Source: a virus
DNA: 64,000 nucleotides
IMG/VR virus record: IMGVR_UViG_3300025085_002722
Coordinates: 62,001 to 126,000 of that record
Reading direction: 5' to 3' (one strand)
Part shown: piece after piece, positions 38,801-48,294 of the stretch
Position numbering within the stretch: the stretch's first letter is position 1
How the letters are laid out: every line of letters begins with the position of its first letter
The notes under the pieces: model-generated
Seen by the model: only the letters and a program-made list of their open reading frames with translations
Told to the model about the DNA's origin: nothing
Databases searched by the model: none
Program-made: the position numbers and the translations under genes

Positions 38801-39395
38801 TAGCGGCATTCCTATTTGGGAGGGTTCTTTAACATGGAAACTCAAACCAGAAGAGATTATCAATCAAACCGAATGGGCCAAAATCGAAGATGGTAAACAC
38901 TTATTAACTGAGCCATCAGGTAATACTATTAGAAATTTAGAAAATCTATTAGGCTATTTTGGTTCTCATAGAATTATTAATAATCTACCAATAGAAGAAA
39001 TTGGCGACCATCTATATGAACAATGGGCAACTGACAACATAAGAGATCCCGAATATTTAAAAACAATATTAAGTTATCATTCTAGTATTGTTAAGCACGA
39101 TGTAGGATATAAAAAAGTCCCATTTAATGATAATAGGATTATATTTGGTAAAATTATTGTAAATTTAAATGATTATCTATTAACACCGCCAGTATTATTT
39201 ACAAGTAATATGGATTGGCCAGTTACCGATGTAATAGTAGAAAAGGACTGGGATTATCTAGATGCACTTTTCTTTCTAAATAGTAACAATTTTTATTATG
39301 GCTCACAAAATAACACCAAGCGAGAATGCTACTTTTTAGAGTGCGATTTAGCACTTGAGCCACTTTTTCTGGTTGACAGAGACTCCTTAATTTAG
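38772..39395 (+). CDS. hypothetical protein, 207 aa
   Basis: MIKINPTPVDSGIPIWEGSL and onward, soluble, with a hydrophobic C-terminal half (ALFFLNSNNFYYGSQ; CYFLECDLALEPLFLVD). ATG 38772 chosen as the first ATG compatible with modest overlap. No domain recognised. It ends inside the next promoter. Confidence 0.55.
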   Translation: MIKINPTPVDSGIPIWEGSLTWKLKPEEIINQTEWAKIEDGKHLLTEPSGNTIRNLENLLGYFGSHRIINNLPIEEIGDHLYEQWATDNIRDPEYLKTILSYHSSIVKHDVGYKKVPFNDNRIIFGKIIVNLNDYLLTPPVLFTSNMDWPVTDVIVEKDWDYLDALFFLNSNNFYYGSQNNTKRECYFLECDLALEPLFLVDRDSLI

Positions 39396-39401
39396 TATAA
39401 T
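39373..39401 (+). promoter_or_regulatory. consensus sigma70 promoter before SWIM gene
   Basis: TTGACA (39373-39378), 17-nt spacer, TATAAT (39396-39401). TTAGGAG Shine-Dalgarno before ATG 39427. Confidence 0.9.
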
Positions 39402-39426
39402 ATACTTAAATTGTTAGGAGTTAAAT

Positions 39427-39732
39427 ATGATCGAAATACTACAGGAAATAACTGATTGGGGCAAGTATCCAGTTGCCAATGGTGTGTATCATGTTAATAG
39501 TGCAGGTCAACTTGTTCAGCACAATGATACAGTATTTAAAAATCCAATTAAACAGTTTTCTAAAGCAAGGCGTAAGTTTACTAAGATAGGCGAACGACCA
39601 GAAGAACTTGCCGCCGATGTTATCCAAGTACAAGGTAGCAATGGCAAAGTATACACTATTGAAGATGGCAAATGCAGTTGCCCTGGTTATACGTTTAGGG
39701 GGAACTGTAAGCATGTTAAACAAGTTGCTTAA
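39427..39732 (+). CDS. SWIM zinc-finger protein, 101 aa
   Basis: C-terminal SWIM motif CSCPGYTFRGNCKHV (CxC...CxH) at about 83-97. The N-terminal half is a basic strand/helix region (NPIKQFSKARRKFTKIGERP). SWIM domains bind DNA or protein. Similar short proteins occur in marine phages. Driven by its own sigma70 promoter, so probably early. Its end overlaps the lipoprotein gene by 20 nt. Confidence 0.85.
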   Translation: MIEILQEITDWGKYPVANGVYHVNSAGQLVQHNDTVFKNPIKQFSKARRKFTKIGERPEELAADVIQVQGSNGKVYTIEDGKCSCPGYTFRGNCKHVKQVA

Positions 39733-41515
39733 AACTATAGTCGATATAAGTGTTGTTGCTTTATTAGTATTTGGCTTAACAGCATGTGGAGGCGGTGGTG
39801 GTTCATCGGCTGTCGCTACAACTACATCTGCACCAACATATCCTGCTAATGGTACAAAATCAGGTAGTGAATATTGTGGCACCGATGACAATGAATGGAC
39901 ATTATATCAAGACTATCATAACGGTAGCGGTGGTACTTACACATCAGTAGTTGAAGAAAATTCTGCTACTTGTGGCTGGAAAGAATTACCAGCATGGCAA
40001 GGCGAAGACTATAGCGAGTATGACAGCAACTCTGATCAATATGCAGTAATACAATACAACAGAAAAGAATTTGACGAGTATGACTTGTCTGCAATGGAAC
40101 TTAATTTAGAAGGTAATGAATACTTTGCATACAAAAATACAGGCATGATGTATTCTGAAAACACAGGTTGGCGTAATGCAAGTACATGGCATGAACACGA
40201 ACAATCAGAAGCCGGCTACTCATATAGTTACGAAAAAGGCCCAGCACCTATTGTAATGGACATTAACGGCGATGGCTTACAAGACATGATGTATGCACAT
40301 AGGTTTGGTCCCAACCACAACGACTGGTTACCACGTACAAAACTTATACCACTTGTGAATCAAGGCAATGGAAGACTACATGTTGATCCAGATGTATTTG
40401 TAGGTTACGAGATTCCATTTAGTAGTAACATGTATGTAAGTCATGTTGCTGATTTTAATGGAGATGGCAAAGACGACTTTCTAAATATAGGTGAAGGTCC
40501 TGTGCTATTGCTGTCTGAGTATGGTGGACTTGCTAACCACACAGATAGATTGATATCACAAATGACCGATATAGGTTCATTAAATAGCGAAAAATATGCA
40601 AATGGCATAGTAGAATTTAATGTATGGACTCACACTACTGCAATTGGCGACTTAGACGGTAATGGTACTATAGATGTATTTGTGCCGTCTCCATTAGTAG
40701 ATCAAAATCATAATTGCCCAGATGCACTTTATTGTATTGCATTCACTATGTTAAATGACGGTGATGGCAATTTTACATTAGGTTCAGTGAACATGCCTTT
40801 TGTAGCAAGTGCAGGTGGCAGTTGGATAGACGACTTTAATAACGATGGTTATGGCGATATTGCAATACTATCTAGTTCAGAACATAACCCATGTACTGAC
40901 TGCAATGGATATGTAATGTATGGTAATGCAGACGGAGACTATACCAGAGATATTAGACCGCTACCTAAGAATTCAGAAAGCCAAAATGGTTCATTGCAAA
41001 TTATAGGTACTGACTTAAATGACGATGGCTTAACAGATTTAATTACAGGCCACACAGGTTCAGAAGGATACTATGTTGGGCATCAGTATCAAGTTTTTAT
41101 TAACGGTGGCGATGGCAATTGGACTAATGAAACTCAAACATACATAGAAACAAAAGAAGTAGAAGGGCACCCAACCCACGGAGTTCAATTAGCATACGCC
41201 AAGTATGTTGATATGAATGGAGATGGCCATGAAGATATTGTATCAACAGGTTCGTGGTCATCACCTATTTATATTTGGGAGAATGGTAAATTTGTAATGC
41301 AGGGCAGACTAATAGACTACCTACCATATGCAGGTACAACAGCCAACTGTGACCCTACACAAGACCATACATGTGGTAGTGTAATACAAGGACACAACCC
41401 TATTAACATTAACGGAGATAACATATTAGATTTTGTACAAGTTATAGAATACGGCTCAGATCAAATGTCTGGAATAGTATTAACGCAAATAAATGGTAAA
41501 AAATTGCCTTTTTAG
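39713..41515 (+). CDS. FG-GAP/VCBS-repeat lipoprotein, 600 aa
   Basis: Lipoprotein signal MLNKLLKTIVDISVVALLVF then GLTAC (lipobox, Cys lipidated) followed by Gly/Ser. At least seven calcium-binding FG-GAP/VCBS units follow: DINGDGLQDM, DFNGDGKDDF, DLDGNGTIDV, DFNNDGYGDI, DLNDDGLTDL, DMNGDGHEDI, NINGDNILDF, giving a seven-bladed propeller. It would be attached to the outer or inner membrane, facing the periplasm or outside. GGGGGAA Shine-Dalgarno before ATG 39713. Possibly a superinfection-exclusion or adhesion factor (guess). Confidence 0.85.
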   Translation: MLNKLLKTIVDISVVALLVFGLTACGGGGGSSAVATTTSAPTYPANGTKSGSEYCGTDDNEWTLYQDYHNGSGGTYTSVVEENSATCGWKELPAWQGEDYSEYDSNSDQYAVIQYNRKEFDEYDLSAMELNLEGNEYFAYKNTGMMYSENTGWRNASTWHEHEQSEAGYSYSYEKGPAPIVMDINGDGLQDMMYAHRFGPNHNDWLPRTKLIPLVNQGNGRLHVDPDVFVGYEIPFSSNMYVSHVADFNGDGKDDFLNIGEGPVLLLSEYGGLANHTDRLISQMTDIGSLNSEKYANGIVEFNVWTHTTAIGDLDGNGTIDVFVPSPLVDQNHNCPDALYCIAFTMLNDGDGNFTLGSVNMPFVASAGGSWIDDFNNDGYGDIAILSSSEHNPCTDCNGYVMYGNADGDYTRDIRPLPKNSESQNGSLQIIGTDLNDDGLTDLITGHTGSEGYYVGHQYQVFINGGDGNWTNETQTYIETKEVEGHPTHGVQLAYAKYVDMNGDGHEDIVSTGSWSSPIYIWENGKFVMQGRLIDYLPYAGTTANCDPTQDHTCGSVIQGHNPININGDNILDFVQVIEYGSDQMSGIVLTQINGKKLPF

Positions 41516-41516
41516 G

Positions 41517-41544
41517 TTGATTTTTATCCAAAAAGCACTATAAT
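41517..41544 (+). promoter_or_regulatory. sigma70-like promoter upstream of hsp20
   Basis: TTGATT (41517-41522), 16-nt spacer, TATAAT (41539-41544). It starts a leader of about 300 nt before hsp20. Confidence 0.65.
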
Positions 41545-41855
41545 ATATATTATAGATGGTAAATAAAAATGCGAAGAGATCTTCAAAAGAGCACGGGCCT
41601 TTAAATGTAGGTCTTCAAAAGTGCTCGGGTTGAACGCAAATGTAGAAGGAAAGCGGAAAGCAATCCTTTTTAGGCTACCCAACAAAGGACTGGAGATGGC
41701 AACATCAAAGGAAACCAAGAAGTGTAGCAAGTGTGGTGAGGAGATACGGACACACACAAACAGAAACGACCTCACAACGCGACTTTTTCATTCGCCATAA
41801 TGGGTATGAAAATTTTAGGAAAATAAAATAACTTGCTAAATTATAGGAGATTATT
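41545..41855 (+). other. long structured leader of hsp20
   Basis: About 310 nt without a convincing long ORF. It has two imperfect 32-35-bp direct repeats (41581-41610 and 41613-41645: cttcaaaag, cggg/tcggg and aaatgtag blocks) whose cores GAGCAC (41589-41594) and GTGCTC (41621-41626) are complementary and can pair. A TAGGAGA Shine-Dalgarno precedes ATG 41856. It might be a regulatory leader; one small candidate ORF lies within. Confidence 0.4.
41696..41800 (+). CDS. possible 34-aa zinc-ribbon peptide
   Basis: MATSKETKKCSKCGEEIRTH and onward with a CxxC pair and His residues, preceded by GGAG at 5 nt. It could be a tiny metal-binding protein or a leader peptide for hsp20. Short length makes this uncertain. 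Confidence 0.35.
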   Translation: MATSKETKKCSKCGEEIRTHTNRNDLTTRLFHSP

Positions 41856-42296
41856 ATGGTAAACAAGCAAATCAGATTCTCTACAGAATCACTTTCCCCA
41901 CTATTTAAAGCCAGCATTGGCTTCGACAACTTAGTAAACGAGTTCTTCAATGAGCCTCAGTTTACAAATTCTACAGGGTATCCCCCTTACAACATATCTA
42001 AAAACAAAGACGATGTCTATGAAATTACTCTTGCAGTTGCAGGATTTAAAAAGTCAGATATCGAAATTGAACTTGAAGACGGTACACTAAAAATTACTGG
42101 AACTTCTAATGTTTTAGATGCTGATGAAGTTGAATACTTACACAAAGGTATTGCAGAACGCAACTTTGTGAGAACATTCAAACTTGCAGAATATGTCGAA
42201 GTTAGTTCAGCAAAACTCGAAGATGGTATTCTAAGAGTTGGCTTAGAGAGAAATGTTCCTGAGGCAATGAAGCCTAAGAAAATAGATATTTCTTAA
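41856..42296 (+). CDS. hsp20: Hsp20/IbpA-type small heat-shock protein
   Basis: 146 aa. The alpha-crystallin domain runs from about 46 to 135 with YEITLAVAGFKKSDIEIELE, KGIAERNFVRTFKLAEYVEV and DGILRVGLERNVPE; the C-terminal KPKKIDIS carries the I-x-I anchor. It holds unfolded proteins, as in other T4-like marine phages. Strong Shine-Dalgarno. Followed by a hairpin and clpS, so chaperone and protease adaptor are linked. Confidence 0.95.
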   Translation: MVNKQIRFSTESLSPLFKASIGFDNLVNEFFNEPQFTNSTGYPPYNISKNKDDVYEITLAVAGFKKSDIEIELEDGTLKITGTSNVLDADEVEYLHKGIAERNFVRTFKLAEYVEVSSAKLEDGILRVGLERNVPEAMKPKKIDIS

Positions 42297-42305
42297 TTTT
42301 AACTA

Positions 42306-42340
42306 GTGGCGGGATATTGCCAATGTGTGGTACCCGCCAC
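42306..42340 (+). other. GC-rich 8-bp stem-loop between hsp20 and clpS
   Basis: GTGGCGGG (42306-42313) pairs with CCCGCCAC (42333-42340), 19-nt loop, no T-run after it. Likely an mRNA stabiliser or partial terminator that separates hsp20 output from the clpS-suf operon. Confidence 0.6.
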
Positions 42341-42364
42341 ACCATAAACAAGTAAATAAGTGTA

Positions 42365-42661
42365 ATGAGTAAAGCAGATATTAGAACTAGAAAAACAGTA
42401 AACCTCAAATATCCTGACAGGTTTAAAATTGTTATTTTAAATGATGATTATACACCATTTGATTTTGTTATACAATTACTTGTAGAGTTGTTTAATAAAA
42501 ACATAGACGAAGCAAAAAAAATTACTTCGCAAGTGCATGAACAAGGGCAAGGTGTCATAGGTTACTACAATGCCGAGATAGCCGAGCAAAAAACCAATGA
42601 AGCAACTGTGGCTTCACGAACAGCAGGGTATCCTCTAGTCGTGAAGGTGCAGAAAGCATGA
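42365..42661 (+). CDS. clpS: ClpS, Clp protease adaptor
   Basis: 98 aa. [20 protein letters not shown] (N-degron pocket Asn/Asp region), [20 protein letters not shown] (His-Glu region) are diagnostic. ClpS delivers N-degron substrates to ClpA and blocks ssrA substrates. Only ClpX is phage-encoded in this window, so ClpS would work with host ClpA. Its last codons overlap the SufB start (ATGA), joining proteolysis and Fe-S genes in one operon. Confidence 0.95.
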   Translation: MSKADIRTRKTVNLKYPDRFKIVILNDDYTPFDFVIQLLVELFNKNIDEAKKITSQVHEQGQGVIGYYNAEIAEQKTNEATVASRTAGYPLVVKVQKA

Positions 42662-44106
42662 AGCAATTTGACGAAGTAAATAAAACTTATAAAGAAGGCT
42701 TTTCAACTGACATCGAGTCATTCTCATTGCCGCCAGGTTTAGATGAAGACGTAGTTCGTACTATAAGTAGTATGAAAAATGAACCCGAGTGGTTACTTGA
42801 CTTTAGACTAAAAGCATTTGCACATTGGAAAAATAGTGTCGAGCCTACATGGGCAGAACTAGATTTCAAACCGATTGACTACCAGAGTATTTCTTATTAC
42901 TCGGCACCAGAAAAATTTAACAAAGACGACATACCACAAGAGATTTTAGATACGTTTGAAAAGTTAGGCGTACCTTTACATGAACGTAATGCATTACTAG
43001 GACTAGAAGAACCAGATCCAAATATCATTCCCACAGTGGCCATTGACGCAGTATTTGATAGTGTCAGTGTTGCTACAACATTTAAAGCAGAATTAGAAAA
43101 ACACGGCATTATATTTTGCAGTATCAGTGAAGCAATAGAACAACACGAGGACTTAGTTAAAAAATATTTAGGTACAGTAATACCTATTAAAGATAATTAT
43201 TTTGCTACACTTAACTCAGCAGTATTCACAGACGGCACATTTTGTTACATACCACCAGGTGTAACATGCCCAATGGAACTAAACACTTACTTTAGAATAA
43301 ATGCTCGTAACACAGGGCAGTTTGAACGCACACTTATCATAGCAGACAAGGACAGCAAGGTTAGTTACTTAGAAGGCTGTACTGCACCTGCTTACTCACA
43401 AAACACGTTACACGCGGCCTGTGTAGAACTAGTGGCCCATGAAAACGCAAATATCAAATACAGTACAGTACAAAATTGGTATCCAGGAGATGAGAACGGT
43501 GTAGGTGGTGTATATAATTTTGTAACCAAAAGAGGACTATGTAAAGGTGATAACAGTAAAATATCTTGGACCCAAGTTGAAACAGGTTCCGCAATTACTT
43601 GGAAGTATCCTTCCTGTATATTACGAGGTGACAATAGTGTTGGCGAGTTCTATAGTGTTGCGGTAACAAAAGGCAAACAACAAGCAGACACAGGAACCAA
43701 AATGTTCCATGTCGGAAAGAACACAAAGAGCACTATCATAAGCAAGGGCATAAGTTTTGATGATAGTGTAAACACTTACAGAGGCAAAGTAAGAGTAAAC
43801 AAAGGTGCCACAGGTAGTAGAAACTACACTAGGTGTGACAGTTTAATGTTAGACAACAGTCTAGCAATTACACTACCAACAGTAGAACAACACAATAACG
43901 ATAGTGTTGTTGAACACGAAGCAAGTACAAACAAAGTATCTGAAGACCAATTGTACTACTTAAACACGTTAGGCATTGATGAAGAAAATGCAACTAATCT
44001 AATTGTAAACGGGTTCTGCAAAGAAGTTTTTAAAGAACTTCCTTTGGAATTTGCCGCTGAGGCAAGACAACTTTTAAACGTAACACTAGAAGGAGCAGTT
44101 GGATGA
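42658..44106 (+). CDS. sufB: SufB, Fe-S cluster scaffold subunit
   Basis: 482 aa, near full length (about 480-495). Hallmarks: [70 protein letters not shown], the persulfide-accepting Cys in YTRCDSLML (C393, equivalent to C405 of E. coli) and [18 protein letters not shown] with H420/E421. SufB forms the SufBC2D scaffold with SufC and SufD. First suf gene; overlaps clpS and the following SGNH-like gene by 4 nt each. Confidence 0.97.
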   Translation: MKQFDEVNKTYKEGFSTDIESFSLPPGLDEDVVRTISSMKNEPEWLLDFRLKAFAHWKNSVEPTWAELDFKPIDYQSISYYSAPEKFNKDDIPQEILDTFEKLGVPLHERNALLGLEEPDPNIIPTVAIDAVFDSVSVATTFKAELEKHGIIFCSISEAIEQHEDLVKKYLGTVIPIKDNYFATLNSAVFTDGTFCYIPPGVTCPMELNTYFRINARNTGQFERTLIIADKDSKVSYLEGCTAPAYSQNTLHAACVELVAHENANIKYSTVQNWYPGDENGVGGVYNFVTKRGLCKGDNSKISWTQVETGSAITWKYPSCILRGDNSVGEFYSVAVTKGKQQADTGTKMFHVGKNTKSTIISKGISFDDSVNTYRGKVRVNKGATGSRNYTRCDSLMLDNSLAITLPTVEQHNNDSVVEHEASTNKVSEDQLYYLNTLGIDEENATNLIVNGFCKEVFKELPLEFAAEARQLLNVTLEGAVG

Positions 44107-45230
44107 AGCCACTAATTATATGCGGTGGATGTAGTTTTACACATGCCCCAGATAGTTGGGCACAGGTCCTTGGCGGATATAAAAAAATCTGGAATGATCA
44201 GGCTCAATATCAGTATAGTCTATGGAAAGAGTACGGTAAAGTAGTTGCCAATGCAAACATGGATCATTTGCCGGAAAGCATATATGATGTATGGGACGAG
44301 GGAGAGGATATATCTAAATATGCAGATGTAATGGTAGTAGGCCAAGGTGCAAGTGGTAATCAACTTAACAGCAGAGTTATTAGACACGCAGTTGAACAAA
44401 ACGAAGGTAGACAAATTATTGTATTATGGCAATTAAGTAGTTGGTCTAGAAATGAATATGCCATTAATAGATTTGACTCTATTGACTACAACACAATAAT
44501 AAATGAACACGATGCACATCATATGTATAGCATACCTTATGCTAGAAGATTTAGAAATTGTGCTCATATAGACGGAGGCGAACATGACCCGAATGTTCCT
44601 GCAGGTTGGGGGTATGATTTTGAAGAAACTGTAAATGAGAATTATGCTGGGATTACTCCGCCTCAATACAGAGCCGAACACAGAGTATGGATGAAGCAAG
44701 GCGGCGGATATACAGGCTGGGAAAACAGGCGACTATTTGAAGTATTTAAAGAAGATTATATAAATCTTAATACCGCGGATAATCAGTCAGTAAAAAATTT
44801 AGAAAACGTAGAATATATGAAACTTTTTTGCGAATCTAAAAACGTGCAATTATTAATGTTCCCTGGTTGGTATTGGTGCTGGGATGGTATGTTTAATTTT
44901 GTTTCATCTGAGAGCACACTATATTCCAAAGATGTATTAGATAGAGTAGGATTAAGTGCAGTTGATAATATAAACAATACCGGAGGTATAGCAGAATATG
45001 GTATACAAGACGAACTATATTGTACACCTGATGCAACTAACCAGAACCCAGAAATAATGTTACTAAGCGGTGACGTATATACTGCTAACGAAACATCAAG
45101 TATTTACGAAAAGGCAAAACTAGACGACGGCACATGGTGGTGTGGTAATCATCCGAGTGGATATAATCATGCAAAATTTTGCAACAAATGGCTAAAGCCT
45201 AAAGTACTAGAAATGCTTGACAACGCATAA
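44103..45230 (+). CDS. SGNH/GDSL-like protein inserted in the suf operon
   Basis: 375 aa. Block [17 protein letters not shown] with the Ser of the GxSxx nucleophile position, [11 protein letters not shown] (Gly/Asn block) and a C-terminal [15 protein letters not shown] with the catalytic-type His. It resembles GDSF proteins at 56340, 57496 and 61490. Tyr/Trp/Asn rich. Its position between sufB and sufC, with a 4-nt overlap upstream, is not explained by Fe-S chemistry. Confidence 0.65.
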   Translation: MKPLIICGGCSFTHAPDSWAQVLGGYKKIWNDQAQYQYSLWKEYGKVVANANMDHLPESIYDVWDEGEDISKYADVMVVGQGASGNQLNSRVIRHAVEQNEGRQIIVLWQLSSWSRNEYAINRFDSIDYNTIINEHDAHHMYSIPYARRFRNCAHIDGGEHDPNVPAGWGYDFEETVNENYAGITPPQYRAEHRVWMKQGGGYTGWENRRLFEVFKEDYINLNTADNQSVKNLENVEYMKLFCESKNVQLLMFPGWYWCWDGMFNFVSSESTLYSKDVLDRVGLSAVDNINNTGGIAEYGIQDELYCTPDATNQNPEIMLLSGDVYTANETSSIYEKAKLDDGTWWCGNHPSGYNHAKFCNKWLKPKVLEMLDNA

Positions 45231-45246
45231 TAAATTAGTGTATAAT
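45217..45246 (+). promoter_or_regulatory. sigma70 promoter immediately before sufC
   Basis: TTGACA (45217-45222), 18-nt spacer, TATAAT (45241-45246). Start would be at or near ATG 45253, leaving almost no leader. Confidence 0.75.
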
Positions 45247-45252
45247 AACAAT

Positions 45253-45951
45253 ATGAAATTCCAAGACGTAAGTATAACAATCGACAATAAAGAGTTACTA
45301 AAAAACTTTAATAAAACAATTTTACCCGGTGAAACCGTTGTTGTTATTGGACCTAATGGTTGCGGTAAAAGTACATTAGCACATGGCATCATGGGCCGAG
45401 GCGACATCGATGTAGAAGGTTCAATAAAATTTAATAACAAAGAAATTACTGATATGGAAACATTTGAGAGATCAAAAGAAGGAATATTTGTCAGTTGGCA
45501 AACTCCTCCAGAACTACCAGGCGTTTCTACATTCGGACTAATTAAAGAAATCAAAGAAATTAAGTCTGCACAAATAGGTACAGAATTAAAAGAATTTAAA
45601 AACACATTGACTAAAGTAGGATTACCTGAATCATGGACTACTAGACCAGTTAATGTCGGCGGCAGTGGCGGAGAAAGAAAAAGAGCAGAGTTATCTAATT
45701 TACTTACATTACAACCACAATGTGCTATATTAGATGAAATAGATACAGGTTTAGATTCAAATGGATTAAAACTTGTTGTTGAAGTTATTAATGACCGCAA
45801 AGAGAAAAACTTATCAACTATTATGATAACACACAATATCAATACTGTACAAAACTTAGAATACGATTATGGTTTAATGTTTGAAGACGGTAAATTAGTT
45901 GAAGTTGACAGCAATGTAGTTGAAAAGAAATTAAAGGAAGGTTATGACTAA
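45253..45951 (+). CDS. sufC: SufC, Fe-S assembly ATPase
   Basis: 232 aa. ABC ATPase: Walker A GPNGCGKST (33-41), Q-loop VSWQTPPELPGV, SufC-type signature VGGSGGERKRAELSNLL and Walker B AILDEIDTGLD, then ITHN with the switch His. SufC drives conformational change in the SufB-SufD pair. Slightly shorter than cellular SufC (about 248). Start at 45253 chosen because the longer frame would run through the promoter. 8-nt overlap with sufD. Confidence 0.97.
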   Translation: MKFQDVSITIDNKELLKNFNKTILPGETVVVIGPNGCGKSTLAHGIMGRGDIDVEGSIKFNNKEITDMETFERSKEGIFVSWQTPPELPGVSTFGLIKEIKEIKSAQIGTELKEFKNTLTKVGLPESWTTRPVNVGGSGGERKRAELSNLLTLQPQCAILDEIDTGLDSNGLKLVVEVINDRKEKNLSTIMITHNINTVQNLEYDYGLMFEDGKLVEVDSNVVEKKLKEGYD

Positions 45952-47119
45952 GTCATGCGAGGATTTACTAGATTTATTAATCGAAGTTGGCGGTGAACAG
46001 TGGTCTATAAATGCAACTAAAGAATTCTTAAGCAAGTCCTTACATGATTCTTACACACCAGTAAATTACAAACTTGAAGAATATTCTTCTGCTGTATTCA
46101 AACGTCTTTGGACAAAAGAATTAGACTTTCCGTTTAATGGTCAAGGTAATGCCAGTGTATACAGTAACGGCTTTAATGACGAAGTGCCACAAAATGTTAG
46201 ATTCAAGGCAGGACAATTTTCGGGTAATCACGAACTAAACCAACTCGGTGGCCATATATGGCATGATACCGGTGATGCACACGGAAACGTTTATGACTAC
46301 TATACAAGGTCAATAGATGTTTTTAAAAACAGCACTATACCAGGATTACTAGCAACTGCATTAACAGGTGGAACAAGTGTATGCATGTTAAGTACATGGG
46401 AAAACAAACATGCATTAAATTTTGTTAATGAAGATGTAGACAATGAAAATAATTCATTAAATGCAGGTGTATACATAGTGCATATTAGAGACAAGTCTAA
46501 TCTTACAGTTAAAGAATCTATCCTTAACGGAAAAGATATGTACTTAAACAAATGGATTTATATTATTGGGTATGACAGTAAATTAGAACTTACTAGAGAG
46601 GTAATTAACAGCAATGGCGTAGTTGATGATGTCAGTATAATTCAGTATCCTGGCAGTGAACTAATTGTGAATACATATGACAAAGACCCACAATGGCGGC
46701 ACTTAGATATTACTGCATACCAAAACACAACAACAACTGTCAATGGTAGTGTGTTATGCAAAAACTCTAGTTCATCTCATAATGTAATTGTTAACCATAA
46801 AGGTAATAATAGCACTAGCACAATAAAATATCACTCTGCAATTTACAACAACAATGTAACAGATTTTATTGGCAGTATAAATGTTGATAAAAAAGCAGTA
46901 GGTACAAACTCCAGTATGATAAACAAAAATCTATTAATGGACAAGACTAGCAAAGCAAAGTCAATACCGAAACTAAATATCAATACCAAAGAGATACAAT
47001 GTACACACGGTTGTACAATAAGCAATGTAGATGAAAACGAGATATATTATCTTGAAACATTAGGAGTTAGCAAAACAAATGCAAGAAAAATGATTGCAGA
47101 CGGGCACATACAAATATGA
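45944..47119 (+). CDS. sufD: SufD, Fe-S scaffold subunit
   Basis: 391 aa. Divergent beta-helix with the diagnostic C-terminus: IPKLNINTKEIQCTHGCTIS (H355 matching the cluster-site His of E. coli SufD), then VDENEIYYLETLGVSKTNAR. A lower-identity N-terminal half is usual for SufD. Pairs with SufB. Overlaps sufC (8 nt) and sufS (4 nt). Confidence 0.92.
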   Translation: MTKSCEDLLDLLIEVGGEQWSINATKEFLSKSLHDSYTPVNYKLEEYSSAVFKRLWTKELDFPFNGQGNASVYSNGFNDEVPQNVRFKAGQFSGNHELNQLGGHIWHDTGDAHGNVYDYYTRSIDVFKNSTIPGLLATALTGGTSVCMLSTWENKHALNFVNEDVDNENNSLNAGVYIVHIRDKSNLTVKESILNGKDMYLNKWIYIIGYDSKLELTREVINSNGVVDDVSIIQYPGSELIVNTYDKDPQWRHLDITAYQNTTTTVNGSVLCKNSSSSHNVIVNHKGNNSTSTIKYHSAIYNNNVTDFIGSINVDKKAVGTNSSMINKNLLMDKTSKAKSIPKLNINTKEIQCTHGCTISNVDENEIYYLETLGVSKTNARKMIADGHIQI

Positions 47120-48294
47120 TTAACAGTAACACAAGAGATCAATTTAAGGCACTAAAGTCTGGCAAGGTGTATTTTGATACAGCGGCAACCAGCCTTACTC
47201 CTGATGAAGTTGTAGATAAGATGGCTGAGTACTACAACGAGTACCCTAGCAATGTACACAGAGGTAACTATGCTTGGGGAGATGTTGCTACAACAGAATA
47301 CGAAGGCGTAAGAGACAAAGTAAAAGACTGGTGTAATGCACACAATTATGAAGTAGTATTTACATCAGGTGCTACATTTTCTTCTAACTTAATTTATTAC
47401 AATTTAAAAAATTTAGGTATATCTAAATCCATAGTAAGTCTTAACGACCATCATGCTAATATTGTACCTTACAGATTACACAACTCTAACGTTGAACAAA
47501 TACCTGTACCAGATAACGGAGTATTTAATGAACAAGAACTGTTTAAATACGGGTCACTAGACGCACACATTTTGCATATAAGCGGGGTTTTCAATGCAAC
47601 TGGGCAAATACTGGATATAGAAAAAATTACGCACACAGCAAAAGAATTAGGTGGCTTAGTAGCATTAGACATGAGTCAACATATGAGTCATGAAAGTTTA
47701 GACGCAGATAAAGTCAATGCAGATTTTTACTACTGGAGTTCACATAAACACTATGGGCCAACAGGAACAGGTATATTATTAATTAAAAAGTCTATTGCAG
47801 AACACATGGAACCACTAATAGGTGGCGGTGCCCAAGTAAGCAATGTAACTGATAGTAAAACAGAGTTTTGGGAAATACCGTTAAAGTTAGAAGCAGGCAC
47901 ACCTAACATAGCAGGAGTTATAGGCACCGGTGCAAGTATAGACTTTATGCAAAAGATTGGCATGGATGTAATACACAGTCACACACAAAACCTATTAGGA
48001 ATCATTATCAAAGAATTAAGAGAAAGAAAGATACCTATTATATGCGACGAACTACCACTAGAGAAAAGAGGTGGCTTGGTAAGTTTTACCATACCAGGTC
48101 AACATTCATATGATGTTAGTGTAGCATTAGGATTAAAAGATATATATGTTAGGTCAGGCAAACTATGTGCCCACCCTGTGGTAAACAAATTATCGGACAA
48201 TGGATTTATTAGAGTAAGTGTCGGTGTAAACAACAACGAAGTTGATGTTGCAAGATTCTTAGAATCGCTAGACCAAGTATTAACATATGGATGA
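47116..48294 (+). CDS. sufS: SufS-type cysteine desulfurase
   Basis: 392 aa, PLP fold type I. VYFDTAATSLTP at the start, DHHANIVPYR (His stacking on PLP), the Schiff-base Lys K211 in SSHKHYGPTGTGIL and the persulfide Cys C351 in VRSGKLCAHPVV. It supplies sulfur to SufB. No SufE or SufU is seen in the window, so a host partner is needed. Overlaps sufD by 4 nt and the SufT-like gene by 8 nt. Confidence 0.97.
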   Translation: MINSNTRDQFKALKSGKVYFDTAATSLTPDEVVDKMAEYYNEYPSNVHRGNYAWGDVATTEYEGVRDKVKDWCNAHNYEVVFTSGATFSSNLIYYNLKNLGISKSIVSLNDHHANIVPYRLHNSNVEQIPVPDNGVFNEQELFKYGSLDAHILHISGVFNATGQILDIEKITHTAKELGGLVALDMSQHMSHESLDADKVNADFYYWSSHKHYGPTGTGILLIKKSIAEHMEPLIGGGAQVSNVTDSKTEFWEIPLKLEAGTPNIAGVIGTGASIDFMQKIGMDVIHSHTQNLLGIIIKELRERKIPIICDELPLEKRGGLVSFTIPGQHSYDVSVALGLKDIYVRSGKLCAHPVVNKLSDNGFIRVSVGVNNNEVDVARFLESLDQVLTYG

